DNA from: a bacterium
GTDB lineage: Bacteria; Actinomycetota; Acidimicrobiia; Acidimicrobiales; CATQHL01
Assembly (NCBI GenBank): GCA_026708055.1
Contig: JAPOVS010000022.1
Coordinates: 19,125-83,124, forward strand
Direction: 5' to 3'
DNA: 64,000 nucleotides
A program made the translations under genes and the position numbers. The notes below the pieces were generated by a model. That model was not told where the DNA came from. It made no database searches and was given only the letters and a program-made list of their open reading frames with translations. This document shows, in pieces, positions 1 through 8,065 of this stretch (position 1 is the first letter of the stretch; every line of letters begins with the position of its first letter).

Positions 1-411
1 CGTGATGACCTCGCAGGCCTCCGCGAAACGGTCGAAGCGCTCGGTCAGGGTGCCGAGGCGGATGCCGTAGCCCTCGCACTCCTCCTCGTTCCAGGCGGCG
101 CCGATGCCGAACTCCAGCCGGCCCCCGCTGATGATGTCCACCGTGGACGCCATGGACGCCAGCACCGCGGGGTGGCGGTACACGATGCCGGTCACCATGC
201 AGCCCACCCGCAGGCGCTTCGTGGCCTGCGCCAGTGCGGTGAGGGTCGTCCAGCCCTCCAGGCACTCACCCGTGGAGTCCGAGTAGATGGGGTAGAAGTG
301 ATCGAAGTTCCAGGCCGACGTGAAGACCGGGATGTCGTCGGCCTCGGTCCAGACGGCCAGCATGTCCGCCCAGTCAGTGTCCTGCTGCGAGGTCTTGATT
401 CCGAAGAGCAT
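1..411 (-). CDS. LLM class F420-dependent oxidoreductase, N-terminal part
   Basis: The reverse strand reads an open frame of 137 residues from an ATG at 409-411 to the left window edge without a stop, so the C-terminus is missing. It begins MLFGIKTSQQDTDW and contains the blocks WNFDHFYP, VTGIVYRHPAVLA and ISGGRLEFGIGAAWNEEE, which are characteristic of luciferase-like TIM-barrel monooxygenases that use coenzyme F420 (or flavin) in actinobacteria. The substrate cannot be predicted. The gene is divergent from the small gene at 544, leaving a 132-base shared upstream region. F420 versus FMN use is inferred from family and lineage. Confidence 0.85.
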   Translation of the reverse strand, partial: MLFGIKTSQQDTDWADMLAVWTEADDIPVFTSAWNFDHFYPIYSDSTGECLEGWTTLTALAQATKRLRVGCMVTGIVYRHPAVLASMASTVDIISGGRLEFGIGAAWNEEECEGYGIRLGTLTERFDRFAEACEVIT

Positions 412-543
412 GGGTGCACGGTACCGGGCCTCGACCAGCACCAAGCGATCTGCCGAGACGGCGACCCGGATCGCCGGGCGACGGACTCTACGGATTCTGC
501 CGTGGAGCGCTGAAGCCCGCCGGCCCGCAAGTACATTTGCGCC

Positions 544-1011
544 ATGGCCCAGCCCCCCTACGTGCCCCACGCACCCGGCAGGACGGCCCGCCACTACAGC
601 TCGCCCCCGCAGCGGGGCGGCTGGCGCGCCGAGCGGCCCGGCGAGCTGCCCGAGGGGCCGCTTCCGGCCGGCGACGGGTTCGGCCACCAGGGCCCCGACC
701 AGGGGTACGCGCTGCGCCTGGCGGGGCGCTTCGTGCCGCATCTGGCGCTGCAGGCGGGCGAGAAGGCCGGCGACGTGGTGGCGGGCTGCGTGGCGGTGGC
801 GCTGAAGCGGGCCTCGCTGTTCGGCCGGGCGCCGGTGGCCGACGACCTGCAGGTGGCCTTCGACCACTGGGGATACCTGGACGCCGGCACCCCCATCGAA
901 GTGGTGGCCTCCCGGCGGGAGCTGTTCGCCGGCGCCGGAGGCCATGACGGCTACCCCATCCGCTGCCGCATCGCGGAGGAGGCGTCACCCGAGGCGCTCG
1001 GGGCGCCGTGA
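544..1011 (+). CDS. hypothetical protein upstream of gltX
   Basis: A 155-residue protein that I do not recognise. The N-terminal 50 residues are rich in Pro, Gly and Arg and look disordered. The rest (for example residues 58-75 and 92-125, with GYLDAGTPIEVV) looks like a small folded domain. There is no signal peptide or membrane segment. Its TGA stop (1009-1011) overlaps the GTG start of gltX (1008-1010), so the two genes are probably translationally coupled and transcribed together. It is called a real gene because of this coupling and its actinobacterial codon pattern; its function is unknown. Confidence 0.6.
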   Translation: MAQPPYVPHAPGRTARHYSSPPQRGGWRAERPGELPEGPLPAGDGFGHQGPDQGYALRLAGRFVPHLALQAGEKAGDVVAGCVAVALKRASLFGRAPVADDLQVAFDHWGYLDAGTPIEVVASRRELFAGAGGHDGYPIRCRIAEEASPEALGAP

Positions 1012-2363
1012 CCCGGCCACGGGTGCGGTTCGCCCCGTCGCCGACGGGGTTCCTGCACGTCGGCTCGGCCCGGACGGCGCTGTTCAACTGGATCTACGCC
1101 CGCTCGGTGGGCGGGCGGATGCTGCTGCGCATCGAGGACACCGACGAGGCCCGCAACCAGCCCGAAGTGGTCGACCTCATCTACGACCTGCTGGAGTGGC
1201 TGGGCATCGACTGGGACGAGGAGCCCGTGTTCCAGTCCGAGCGCAGAGAGCGCCACCGGGAGGCCGTGGAGTCGCTGCTGGCCGGCGGCGGCGCCTACCT
1301 CTGCGACGCCGACAACCAGCCGGTGGCGGGCACGACGCTGCAGCCCGGCCTGGCGGCCCGGTTCCGGATGCCCGAGGGGCGCACGGTGACGTTCCAGGAC
1401 GTCGTGCGCGGCGAGGTGTCCTTCGCCAGCGACGACCTGGAGGACTTCGTGGTGTGGCGCTCCGCCGGGGCGGCCACGTTCCTGCTGGCCAATGCCGTCG
1501 ACGACGTGGACATGGGCGTCACGCACGCCATCAGGGGCGAGGACCTGCTGTCGGGGGTGCCGAAGGTGATCCTGCTGCTGGAGGCCCTGGGGGCCGAGGC
1601 GCCCGTCTACGCCCACCTGCCGCTGCTGGTGAACGCCTCCCGCAAGAAGCTCTCCAAGCGGCGCGACGACGTGTCGCTGGGCGACTACCGGGCCCGCGGC
1701 TACCTGCCCGAGGCCATGGCGAACCACCTGGCGCTGCTGGGCTGGGGGCCGACCGACGGCGTCGAGATCCGCCCCATGGCCGAGATCATCGAGCAGTTCC
1801 GCCTGGCCGACGTGAACCGGGCGCCGGCGTTCTTCGACACCAAGAAGCTGGAGCACTTCAACGGGGTGTACATCCGGGCGTTGAGCACCGAGGAGTACCT
1901 GCGGCGCTCCGAGCCGTGGCTGGGCGAGGCGGCTCCCTGGCCCGCCGAGCGGACCCGCCCCGAGGTGCTGGAGGCCCTGGCCCCGGTGGTGCAGGAGAAG
2001 GTGCGCACCCTCGGCGACATCGGCCGCTACGTGGACTGGCTGTTCCTGGAGGAGCCGCCAGCCGATGACGACTCGTGGCGCAAGGCCATGGGCGGCCCGC
2101 AGGCCCCGGCGGTGCTGGACGACGCCATCGCCACCTACGCCGCCGCCGACTGGACCCCCGAAGCCGCCCACGCCGCCGCGCTCGCCCTCGCCGAGCGCCA
2201 CGACCTGAAGCTGGGCAAGGCCCAGGCCCCGATCCGGGTGGCGCTCACCGGACGCACCGTCGGCCCGCCGCTCTTCGAGTCCATGGTCCTGCTGGACCGA
2301 GCCGAGGTCCTCCGCCGCCTGCGGAACGCCCGGGCCCGCCTGGATTCGGAGCCCGCCGGCTGA
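1008..2363 (+). CDS. gltX: glutamyl-tRNA synthetase (GltX)
   Basis: Class I aminoacyl-tRNA synthetase of 451 residues that charges tRNA-Glu in the cytoplasm. The N-terminus carries the nucleotide-binding block FAPSPTGFLHVGSARTALFN (HIGH-type signature HVGS), followed by RIEDTD, and the KMSKS-type loop appears as KKLSKRRDD near residue 210. The length is slightly short of the usual 460-490, and the C-terminal anticodon-binding helical region is present. The GTG start overlaps the stop of the upstream small gene. tRNA-Gln and tRNA-Glu genes lie downstream at 2577 and 4602. If the organism lacks GlnRS, this enzyme would be non-discriminating and GatCAB would be needed; neither can be seen here. 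Confidence 0.97.
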   Translation: MTRPRVRFAPSPTGFLHVGSARTALFNWIYARSVGGRMLLRIEDTDEARNQPEVVDLIYDLLEWLGIDWDEEPVFQSERRERHREAVESLLAGGGAYLCDADNQPVAGTTLQPGLAARFRMPEGRTVTFQDVVRGEVSFASDDLEDFVVWRSAGAATFLLANAVDDVDMGVTHAIRGEDLLSGVPKVILLLEALGAEAPVYAHLPLLVNASRKKLSKRRDDVSLGDYRARGYLPEAMANHLALLGWGPTDGVEIRPMAEIIEQFRLADVNRAPAFFDTKKLEHFNGVYIRALSTEEYLRRSEPWLGEAAPWPAERTRPEVLEALAPVVQEKVRTLGDIGRYVDWLFLEEPPADDDSWRKAMGGPQAPAVLDDAIATYAAADWTPEAAHAAALALAERHDLKLGKAQAPIRVALTGRTVGPPLFESMVLLDRAEVLRRLRNARARLDSEPAG

Positions 2364-2450
2364 CAGTCCTTCCGGGGCGGGGCCCGCCTGGAGACTGAGC
2401 GCGCCCAGCTCTTCTCCTCCAAGTGCCGGCAACCGTCCCAAGAATCACCA

Positions 2451-2535
2451 CAACCGAGGGCGGTCGACGCCGGGGGCGAAGTCCGGATCGATTACGCAGG
2501 CGAGAGACGGACTCGGCACCGGGGGCGCCCGCCCG
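2451..2535. repeat. dispersed repeat C, copy 1
   Basis: An intergenic stretch downstream of gltX that is nearly the same as 42908-42997. Shared blocks include AAGTCCGGATCGATTACG and GGACTCGGCACCGG. It contains an imperfect inverted repeat (GTCCGG ... CGGAC), so it can fold as a hairpin. It has no coding content and lies between the gltX stop and tRNA-Gln. Confidence 0.7.
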
Positions 2536-2576
2536 GGCCGTCGCCAGCGGGTTGCCGGTAGCCTTGTCCCACCCTT

Positions 2577-2648
2577 TCGGGGGTGGTGTAATAGGCAACA
2601 CAGCGGGTTCTGGTCCCGTCGTTGGGGGTTCGAGTCCTCCCCCCCGAG
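2577..2648 (+). tRNA. tRNA-Gln (anticodon CTG)
   Basis: A 72-base cloverleaf. Acceptor arms TCGGGGG (2577-2583) and CCCCCGA (2641-2647) pair fully. The anticodon stem GCGGG/CCCGT surrounds the loop TTCTGGT with anticodon CTG at 2610-2612. The T arm carries TTCGAGT. Discriminator base G is at 2648, followed by CA, so the full CCA is not encoded. The D arm GTGTAATAGGCAAC is typical of bacterial tRNA-Gln. Confidence 0.95.
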
Positions 2649-2699
2649 CATCGCAGAGCGCTCCGGCCGGCCGGCAGGGGCGCTCGCCGGCGTTCGGGG

Positions 2700-4403
2700 C
2701 TAGGACTCCCGGGGGCAGTCCATGTCGTCCGGCGGCACGATGAGGTTCACCAGGTACTCGTCCACGATGCCGGTGACGCAGTTGCTGAGCCCGTAGCTGC
2801 CGTGCTCGTTGCCGTCGTAGCTGATCAGCACCCCTGATTCGAGCTGTCCGGCGACCGCCACGGCCCACTCGTAGGGCGTGGCGTTGTCGCCCCGGTTGCC
2901 CACCACGAGGATCGGCGGGGCCAGGGGAGCGGCGACCGGCCCGACGGGCCGCGTGCCGTTCGTGACCGGCCAGTGCTCGCACGGCAACCCCGAGATCATC
3001 GAGGCCCGCCCGAGGACGCCGGCCACCTCCTCCAGCACGTCGGCCAGGGCGTCGAGTTCGGCGCGGGTGGCGGCGCCGCCGTCGGTGCAGTTGATGGCGA
3101 CGAAGGCGCCGAGGTCGGCCAGCAGGGTGTAGGCCTCGCCGAGTTGCGCAAGTCTCGAGCCGTCGCCCGCGGTCGCCTCGGCCAGGAACTGGAAGAAGTA
3201 TGGCCAGAGCTGCGAGCTGTAGGTGGCGAACACCGCGGCCAGCACCACCCTGGCGGGGTCCAGCACGAGTTCGCCGGCCGGGCCGGTGAGCGGGGCCTCG
3301 TCCACCTGCTCCAGCAACCCGTAGTAGGCGTCGGCGGGATCGCCGCTGACCGCACAGCCGGGGTCGCTGCGGCACCAGGCGAACATGTCCTCGACCGCCC
3401 TGTCGAAGCCCACCATCTGCCCGACGGCGTGCTCGGTTCCCGACAGCGACGGATCGGCCACGCCGTCGAGGGCGGCCGCACGAAGGCGCTCGCCGAACAG
3501 GTCGGCGTAGAGCAGGCCCAGAAGCGTGCCGTAGCTGAACCCGACGTAGCTGATCGTGTCGGCGCCGAGTGCCCGGCGGATGGCGTCCATGTCCCGGACC
3601 GTGTCGATGGTGCCGACGTGGCCGACCATGTCGCCGAGCCGGGCGATGCACTCCTCGGCGACGGCGCGGGCTGCATCGTCGAGGGCCTCCTGCTCGGCCG
3701 GTGAGTCCGGCACCGGGTCCAGGAGGTGCAGCTCGACGGCCTCCGCCCAGCAGCTCGAGGGCACGCTGCCGCCCACGGCGCGGGGGTCCCAGCCGATCAC
3801 GTCGAAGCGCTCCAGCAGGTAGGGGGAGAGCCCGGCGCCGAAGTCCAGGAACCCCTGCATGCCGGCGCCCGGGCCGCCCGGGTTGGCGAGCAGGTATCCG
3901 ACGCGCCGGGCCGGATCGGCGGCGGGAATCATGCCGACGGCAAGATCCACGGTGGGCCCGCCGGGGTCGGCGTGATCGGCGGGCACGGCCAGCGTGGCGC
4001 AGAGGTACTCCTGCCCGCAGTCGGCGAACTCGAGCATGCCCCGGAGCTCTGCGGCGTCGGCGTCCGGCTCGGGGGCCGGCGGCGGTTCCTCCGCGGCCGC
4101 CGGCTCGGCAGGTTCGTCCGGCGATTCCCCGGCAACGGTCTCACCGGGCACCTCCGGCGGTTCCGGTTCTTGCGAGCCCTCCCCCGCCGGAGGCTCGGAG
4201 GGCGGGGGCGGCTCGGGCGGGGCCTCCGGCTCCTGCGGCGGCTCCTCACCGGACGACGGCTCCGGCTCCGCGACGAGGTTCCCGGTCTCGGCGCCGGGCT
4301 CGCGGTCCGCGGATTCGCCGTCTCCGACGCCACCACATGCCACCGCCACGAGCGCCACCGCCACGAGCGCCGCAACCGCCCTCGCCAAGCCACCACCGAG
4401 CAC
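2700..4403 (-). CDS. secreted alpha/beta-hydrolase, S33/TAP-like peptidase lipoprotein
   Basis: A 567-residue exported hydrolase. The N-terminus has a hydrophobic segment ending in a lipobox (VAVAC, Cys about residue 23), so it is probably a lipoprotein. Residues 25-115 are a Pro/Glu-rich low-complexity linker. The catalytic domain then follows with the oxyanion block NPGGPGAGMQGF, the nucleophile elbow GFSYGT, the acid in GNRGDNATP and the histidine in GNEHGSYG, plus the C-terminal TAP-like segment. Family members act as tripeptidyl or prolyl aminopeptidases outside the cell. It stands alone between two tRNA genes on the opposite strand. The substrate is not predictable. Confidence 0.88.
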   Translation of the reverse strand: MLGGGLARAVAALVAVALVAVACGGVGDGESADREPGAETGNLVAEPEPSSGEEPPQEPEAPPEPPPPSEPPAGEGSQEPEPPEVPGETVAGESPDEPAEPAAAEEPPPAPEPDADAAELRGMLEFADCGQEYLCATLAVPADHADPGGPTVDLAVGMIPAADPARRVGYLLANPGGPGAGMQGFLDFGAGLSPYLLERFDVIGWDPRAVGGSVPSSCWAEAVELHLLDPVPDSPAEQEALDDAARAVAEECIARLGDMVGHVGTIDTVRDMDAIRRALGADTISYVGFSYGTLLGLLYADLFGERLRAAALDGVADPSLSGTEHAVGQMVGFDRAVEDMFAWCRSDPGCAVSGDPADAYYGLLEQVDEAPLTGPAGELVLDPARVVLAAVFATYSSQLWPYFFQFLAEATAGDGSRLAQLGEAYTLLADLGAFVAINCTDGGAATRAELDALADVLEEVAGVLGRASMISGLPCEHWPVTNGTRPVGPVAAPLAPPILVVGNRGDNATPYEWAVAVAGQLESGVLISYDGNEHGSYGLSNCVTGIVDEYLVNLIVPPDDMDCPRES

Positions 4404-4476
4404 GATCCCACCCTACCGACAAGCCTCGCGCCCACCCGGGCTGCAGCCAACGGGCGAGGGCGGGGACGCCGGGGCT

Positions 4477-4527
4477 GGCGCAGGCGCGCCATTCTCAGAG
4501 GCCGCCGGAGCACCACCGGCGTCACCC
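4477..4527 (-). repeat. dispersed repeat B, copy 1
   Basis: About 50 bases whose reverse complement matches 14295-14352 inside thrC, with only a few substitutions (shared core CTCCGGCGGCCTCTGA and the flank CGCCTGCGC). Here it is intergenic, upstream of the S33 peptidase gene. Confidence 0.72.
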
Positions 4528-4601
4528 GCCCGGGCAGCACTAGAGCGCACGGGCTCAGTGGGTGGCGCGGGACGGTGGCCGCTAGCCTGTGGGGCGCTCC
4601 T

Positions 4602-4674
4602 GCCCCGTTCGTCTAGAGGCCTAGGACGCCAGATTCTCAATCTGGTAGCACGGGTTCGAATCCCGTACGGGGTG
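4602..4674 (+). tRNA. tRNA-Glu (anticodon CTC)
   Basis: A 73-base cloverleaf with acceptor GCCCCGT (4602-4608) and ACGGGGT (4667-4673), D arm TCGTCTAGAGGCCTAGGAC, anticodon CTC at 4636-4638 in the loop TTCTCAA, T loop TTCGAAT and discriminator G at 4674. The CCA is not encoded. Confidence 0.96.
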
Positions 4675-4702
4675 CTCAGCCGCCGATCGCCGCGAGGCGC
4701 CG

Positions 4703-4876
4703 ATGTCGACCTACATCGTTGACGGGCCGTGCCCGAAGCCCGACTGCCTGACGCTGGTGCCCTACGGCATCGACCACATCGACGGCGTGCGGGTGCTGGT
4801 GGGGACCTGCAAGGTGTGCGGGTCGTACCGGGCCTACGACGGCGCCAAGAACATCACCGTCATCGCCGAGGAGTAG
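4703..4876 (+). CDS. small zinc-ribbon-like protein (57 aa)
   Basis: A short gene between tRNA-Glu and tRNA-Pro. From ATG 4703 it reads MSTYIVDGPCPKPDCLTLVP and ends TVIAEE before TAG 4874-4876. Four cysteines are arranged as C-x4-C and C-x2-C (CPKPDC and CKVC), separated by about 25 residues, which is the pattern of a small zinc ribbon. There is no signal or membrane segment. The balanced composition and regular cysteine pairs argue for a real gene despite its size. The role is unknown; a nucleic-acid or ribosome-associated role would be a guess. Confidence 0.6.
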   Translation: MSTYIVDGPCPKPDCLTLVPYGIDHIDGVRVLVGTCKVCGSYRAYDGAKNITVIAEE

Positions 4877-4940
4877 CAGGGGCGCAGCCGCCGGCGCCGG
4901 CCCGGAAGGGCGGCCGGCACGAGCGGGGTGATCGGAGGTG

Positions 4941-5015
4941 TCGGGCTGGCCGGATTTGAACCGGCGACCCCCTGCTCCCAAAGCAGGTGCGCTGACCAAG
5001 CTGCGCCACAGCCCG
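4941..5015 (-). tRNA. tRNA-Pro (anticodon TGG)
   Basis: On the minus strand, the acceptor CGGGCTG (5015-5009) pairs with CAGCCCG (4948-4942), discriminator A is at 4941, the anticodon loop is TTTGGGA with anticodon TGG (complement of 4978-4980), and the T loop is TTCAAAT. It lies 45 bases upstream of the carD stop and runs in the same direction, so it is the last unit of the minus-strand block. Confidence 0.95.
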
Positions 5016-5060
5016 TCGGGGATCCGGCCACGAGCCTACCGAGCGGCCGTGGCAGGCGGG

Positions 5061-5540
5061 CTACTGCAGGGCCTCGTCCACCTTCTCGACGGCGTCCTCC
5101 TCGGAGATGTCGAGGGCGAAGCTCAACTCCGAGATCAGCACGCTGCGCGCCTTCGAGCACAGCGTCTTCTCGCCCGCCGACAGGCCCTTGGCCCGGTCAC
5201 GCAGGGCCAGGTTCCGGACGATCTCGGCCACCTGGTAGACGTCGCCGGACTTCAGCTTCTCCTGGTGGTTCTTGAAGCGGCGGCTCCAGTTGGCCGGCTC
5301 GTGCACGTCACGCTTGCGCAGCACTTCGAAGAGGTCCTCCACCTCGTCGGCGCTGATGGGCCAGCGCACGCCCACGTCGTCGAGTTTGTCCGCCGGCACC
5401 GCCACGGTCATGTCGCCGTGGGCCATGCGGAGCACCAGGTACTCGGTCTCGGTGCCGAAGGCCTCGCGCATCTCCCGGCGCTCGATGACCGCGGCGCCGT
5501 GATGTGGGTACACGACCCGGTCTCCAACGTCGTAGCTCAT
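5061..5540 (-). CDS. carD: CarD-family RNA polymerase-binding regulator
   Basis: A 159-residue protein beginning MSYDVGDRVVYPHHGAAVIE, the CarD/TRCF-type RNA polymerase interaction domain (Tudor-like, residues 1-65), followed by a helical DNA-binding domain with KSGDVYQVAEIVRNL. The length matches mycobacterial CarD (about 162). CarD binds the RNAP beta subunit and stabilises open complexes, notably at rRNA promoters; in actinobacteria it is usually essential. The ATG start follows an AGGGTC element. It is separated by 166 bases from rpiB upstream and is probably its own transcription unit. Confidence 0.95.
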   Translation of the reverse strand: MSYDVGDRVVYPHHGAAVIERREMREAFGTETEYLVLRMAHGDMTVAVPADKLDDVGVRWPISADEVEDLFEVLRKRDVHEPANWSRRFKNHQEKLKSGDVYQVAEIVRNLALRDRAKGLSAGEKTLCSKARSVLISELSFALDISEEDAVEKVDEALQ

Positions 5541-5706
5541 GACCCTCCAGACGCCTGCTCAACCGTCAAGTGTGGCACCTCGGCCGGCGGGTTCCTCAAT
5601 CGGGCGCACTCACCGACACGACGGTGGCGTCCACGAGGGCGGCCATGACGCCTCCGCGCATCACGCCCGCCCGCGGCCGGAACATCGCCCGCCACGGGCG
5701 CAAGGC

Positions 5707-6138
5707 TCACAGTGCGTCCAGCTTGGCGACCCGGGCCACGTGGCGGCCGCCCTCGAAGCCGGCGTCCAGGAAGGCGTCGAGGGCCTCGAGGGCGACGGAC
5801 TCGTCGAGCAGGCGCTGGCCGAAGCAGACCACGTTGGCGTCGTTGTGCATGCGGGCCAGGGCCGCCGAGGTGGTGTCGTGCACAACCGCCGCCCGGATGC
5901 CGGAGATCTTGTTCGCCGCCATGGCGATGCCGATTCCGCTGCCGCACACGCACACCCCCAGGTCGGCCTCGCCGGCGGCCACGGCGCGGCCGACCGCGGC
6001 GCCGAAATCGGGATAGTCGACGCGGTCCTCGCTGTGGGCGCCCAGGTCGACGACCTCGTGGCCCCGCTCGGCGAGACGCCCGGCCAGGAGGCTCTTCAGC
6101 TGGTAGCCGGCGTGGTCAGACCCTGTGGCAACGCGCAC
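5707..6138 (-). CDS. rpiB: ribose-5-phosphate isomerase B
   Basis: A 143-residue RpiB/LacAB-family sugar isomerase that interconverts ribose 5-phosphate and ribulose 5-phosphate in the pentose phosphate pathway. Motifs are GSDHAGY at residues 7-13, the active-site block CGSGIGIAMAANK near residue 65, VHDTTSAALARMHNDANV, and a C-terminal GGRHVARVAKLDAL. The length is typical. It follows sua5 on the same strand, but a 256-base gap with a strong hairpin separates them, so it may have its own promoter. Confidence 0.95.
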   Translation of the reverse strand: MRVATGSDHAGYQLKSLLAGRLAERGHEVVDLGAHSEDRVDYPDFGAAVGRAVAAGEADLGVCVCGSGIGIAMAANKISGIRAAVVHDTTSAALARMHNDANVVCFGQRLLDESVALEALDAFLDAGFEGGRHVARVAKLDAL

Positions 6139-6271
6139 GGACGGGATTGTACGGGGGCCGTGGCCCGGGCGATCGCCTTATCGACGTTCCAGCCTCCGTT
6201 GGTGCGGAAGTCCGAGGTTTACGGCCAGGTACCCGCCGCTATATGCTTCGGCAGGGTCTTAGACCTTCGGT

Positions 6272-6317
6272 GCCGCCCCCCTCAAGGGTCACAATCCTTG
6301 AAGGCGAGGGGGGCGGC
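6272..6317. terminator. strong GC hairpin between sua5 and rpiB
   Basis: Perfect 12-base arms at 6272-6283 and 6306-6317 (GCCGCCCCCCTC and its complement) enclose a further 4-base stem (AAGG 6284-6287 / CCTT 6296-6299). It lies downstream of the sua5 stop on the minus strand and upstream of rpiB. No U tract follows on either strand, so it is a candidate terminator or mRNA-stabilising structure rather than a classical intrinsic terminator. Confidence 0.5.
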
Positions 6318-6394
6318 GCTTGCATTCTGGACTCAGGACCACCAAGGCACAACCGCTGGTGTGGCGTTGCGGACCGGTCGGCGAATGACCGCTC

Positions 6395-7042
6395 TCAGGC
6401 GGAGTTGGACGGTTCGAGCCTCAGGGGCCCCGAGCGGAGGATCTTCAGTTCGCCGTCTTGCCAGGTAACGACGGTGGAGGCCTGGCCGGTGCAGGGGCCA
6501 CCGTCTATGGCCACGGCGATGCCGACGGCGGATTCGTGATCGGGAGTCAGAGCAGCCAGAACCTCGGTGGCGTGGGTTGGGGTTTGCTGGGCGTGGCGGT
6601 TGGCGCTGGTGGTGGCGAGGGGGCCGACCTCGGCCAGCAGGCTTCGCAGCCACGGGTGGTTGGGGCAGCGGACGCCGATGGTTTCGCGGTTGCCGCCGAC
6701 TTGTGGGACCGATGTCTGCGGGCGGGGCAGCACCACGGTGAGCGGCCCCGGCCAGTGTCGGTCCATGAGTTCTGCGAGTGGTTCCGGGACTGAGACTGCG
6801 AGGGACTCGGCTGCGGGGCGGTCGGCCACCAGTACTGCGATCGAGCGGTCGGCGGGCCGGCCCTTCAGCGCGAACAGGTCCTCCTCGGCGGCCGGGGTGA
6901 GTGCGGCGAGCCCGTAGACCGTGTCGGTCGGCAGGAGCACCACCCTTCCGGCGCGCAGCGCGGCGGTGGCCTCCTCCAGCGCCCGCTGTGGTTCGACCCG
7001 CAGGTCGATCAGCACGGGTCCGGGTGGAGGTGGGCGGCTCAT
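6395..7042 (-). CDS. tsaC: L-threonylcarbamoyladenylate synthase (Sua5/YwlC/YrdC)
   Basis: A 215-residue Sua5/YrdC-domain protein that makes threonylcarbamoyl-AMP from threonine, bicarbonate and ATP for the t6A modification at position 37 of ANN-decoding tRNAs. Diagnostic blocks are LLPTDTVYGLAA, FALKGRPADRSIAVLV, WPGPLTVVLP, IGVRCPNHPW and TTSANRHAQQTPT. The ATG at 7042 overlaps the prmC stop (ATGA), which fixes the start; a longer upstream open frame lies inside prmC and is ignored. Its position next to prmC matches the Mycobacterium order. It lacks the extra C-terminal Sua5 domain. Confidence 0.93.
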   Translation of the reverse strand: MSRPPPPGPVLIDLRVEPQRALEEATAALRAGRVVLLPTDTVYGLAALTPAAEEDLFALKGRPADRSIAVLVADRPAAESLAVSVPEPLAELMDRHWPGPLTVVLPRPQTSVPQVGGNRETIGVRCPNHPWLRSLLAEVGPLATTSANRHAQQTPTHATEVLAALTPDHESAVGIAVAIDGGPCTGQASTVVTWQDGELKILRSGPLRLEPSNSA

Positions 7043-8055
7043 CCGGAGCGGCGGGCGACGAGGACGCGCTCGCAGCCGGCCAGGTCGTGGTGTACGGCGA
7101 CCTCCTGCAGCCCCTCGGCGTGTGCCAGCTCCTCGACGCGGCCGGCGGTGCCGTCGGCCATCTCCAGCACCACCGCGCCGCCCGGGGCGAGCCACTCCGG
7201 CGCCCCGGCCAGGATCGTCCGGGTCGCCTCCGTGCCGGTCGGCCCCGAGTACAGCGCCACCGGTGGCTCGTGGTCGGTGATCTCTGGCGGAAGCCGGCCG
7301 CCGGCGGCGATGTAGGGCGGGTTGGAGACGAGCACGTCGAAGCGTCCGCGCAGATCCGCCGGCAGCGCCGCGTACCAGGAGCCCTCCGCCAGCCGCACCC
7401 GCCGCGCCGGCCGGCCCAGACCGGCCAGATTGGCGCTCGCCACCGCCAGCGCCTCGGGCGAGACGTCGGTGCAGATCACCTCGACATCCAAACACTCGAC
7501 CGCCAGCGACAACCCGATCGCCCCCGAGCCACACCCCAGGTCGGCGGCCAGCAGGACAGACGCTCTCCGAGGGGCCGCAGACGGAGGGGGCGGGGCGGGG
7601 GGCCGGGCCGCGGCGACTCTCGCCTGCGTGGAGGAACGGAGCGGCACCCCGCCTCCGCCCCCGGACGCACCGGCGCGGCGCTGGAGCTCGGCGAGGCGTT
7701 GGAGCTCGGCGAGGGCGCAACCGGCGGTGATCTCGGTCTCGGGTCGGGGGATCAGCACCCGCCGGTCCACGAACAGGTCAAGGGCGCGGAACCCCCACGA
7801 GCCCAGCACGTACTGCAGCGGCTCGCCGGCTGTCCGGCGTGCCAGCATCCGGTCGAACGAGGCCACGCCCCGGCGGGTGGCGGGCCGGTCCAGCTCGCTG
7901 TGCCAGGCGGCGTCGTCGCAGCCGGCGGAGGCCACCACGATGCGCCGAGCCTCGATATCGGCAGAGGCCACCCCGGCGGCCGTCAGGCGCTCGGCGGCCT
8001 CGGCCAGCAGCTCGCGCCAGAGCACGACGCCGGCACCGGCGACGTCGCCAGCCAC
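7039..8055 (-). CDS. prmC: release factor glutamine N5-methyltransferase with inserted segment
   Basis: A 338-residue SAM-dependent methyltransferase that methylates the GGQ glutamine of release factors; its substrate gene prfA is 10 bases upstream. The N-terminal helical domain (about 1-95) precedes RVLIPRPETE, the SAM loop ADLGCGSGAIGLSL (near 171) and the catalytic NPPY (245-248). It is longer than usual (about 280-290) because residues about 121-166 are a Gly/Pro/Ala-rich insertion between PETE and the SAM loop. Part of that insertion is encoded by a repeat shared with hom (7583-7620). The insertion is in frame and sits at a surface linker, so the enzyme is probably active. Confidence 0.93.
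   Translation of the reverse strand: MAGDVAGAGVVLWRELLAEAAERLTAAGVASADIEARRIVVASAGCDDAAWHSELDRPATRRGVASFDRMLARRTAGEPLQYVLGSWGFRALDLFVDRRVLIPRPETEITAGCALAELQRLAELQRRAGASGGGGGVPLRSSTQARVAAARPPAPPPPSAAPRRASVLLAADLGCGSGAIGLSLAVECLDVEVICTDVSPEALAVASANLAGLGRPARRVRLAEGSWYAALPADLRGRFDVLVSNPPYIAAGGRLPPEITDHEPPVALYSGPTGTEATRTILAGAPEWLAPGGAVVLEMADGTAGRVEELAHAEGLQEVAVHHDLAGCERVLVARRSG
7583..7620 (+). repeat. dispersed repeat D, copy 1 (inside prmC)
   Basis: A 38-base GC-rich block inside the extra segment of prmC. It matches the reverse complement of 15212-15250 inside hom with two substitutions and one single-base indel (ends GGAGGGGGCGGGG and CGACTCT). The match weakens but seems to continue on the right side. 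Confidence 0.7.
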
Positions 8056-8065
8056 GCCGACCCGC

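Noticed and set aside
951..2441. Long antisense open frame opposite gltX
   Set aside because: High GC gives long open frames on the opposite strand; codon pattern and homology support gltX only.
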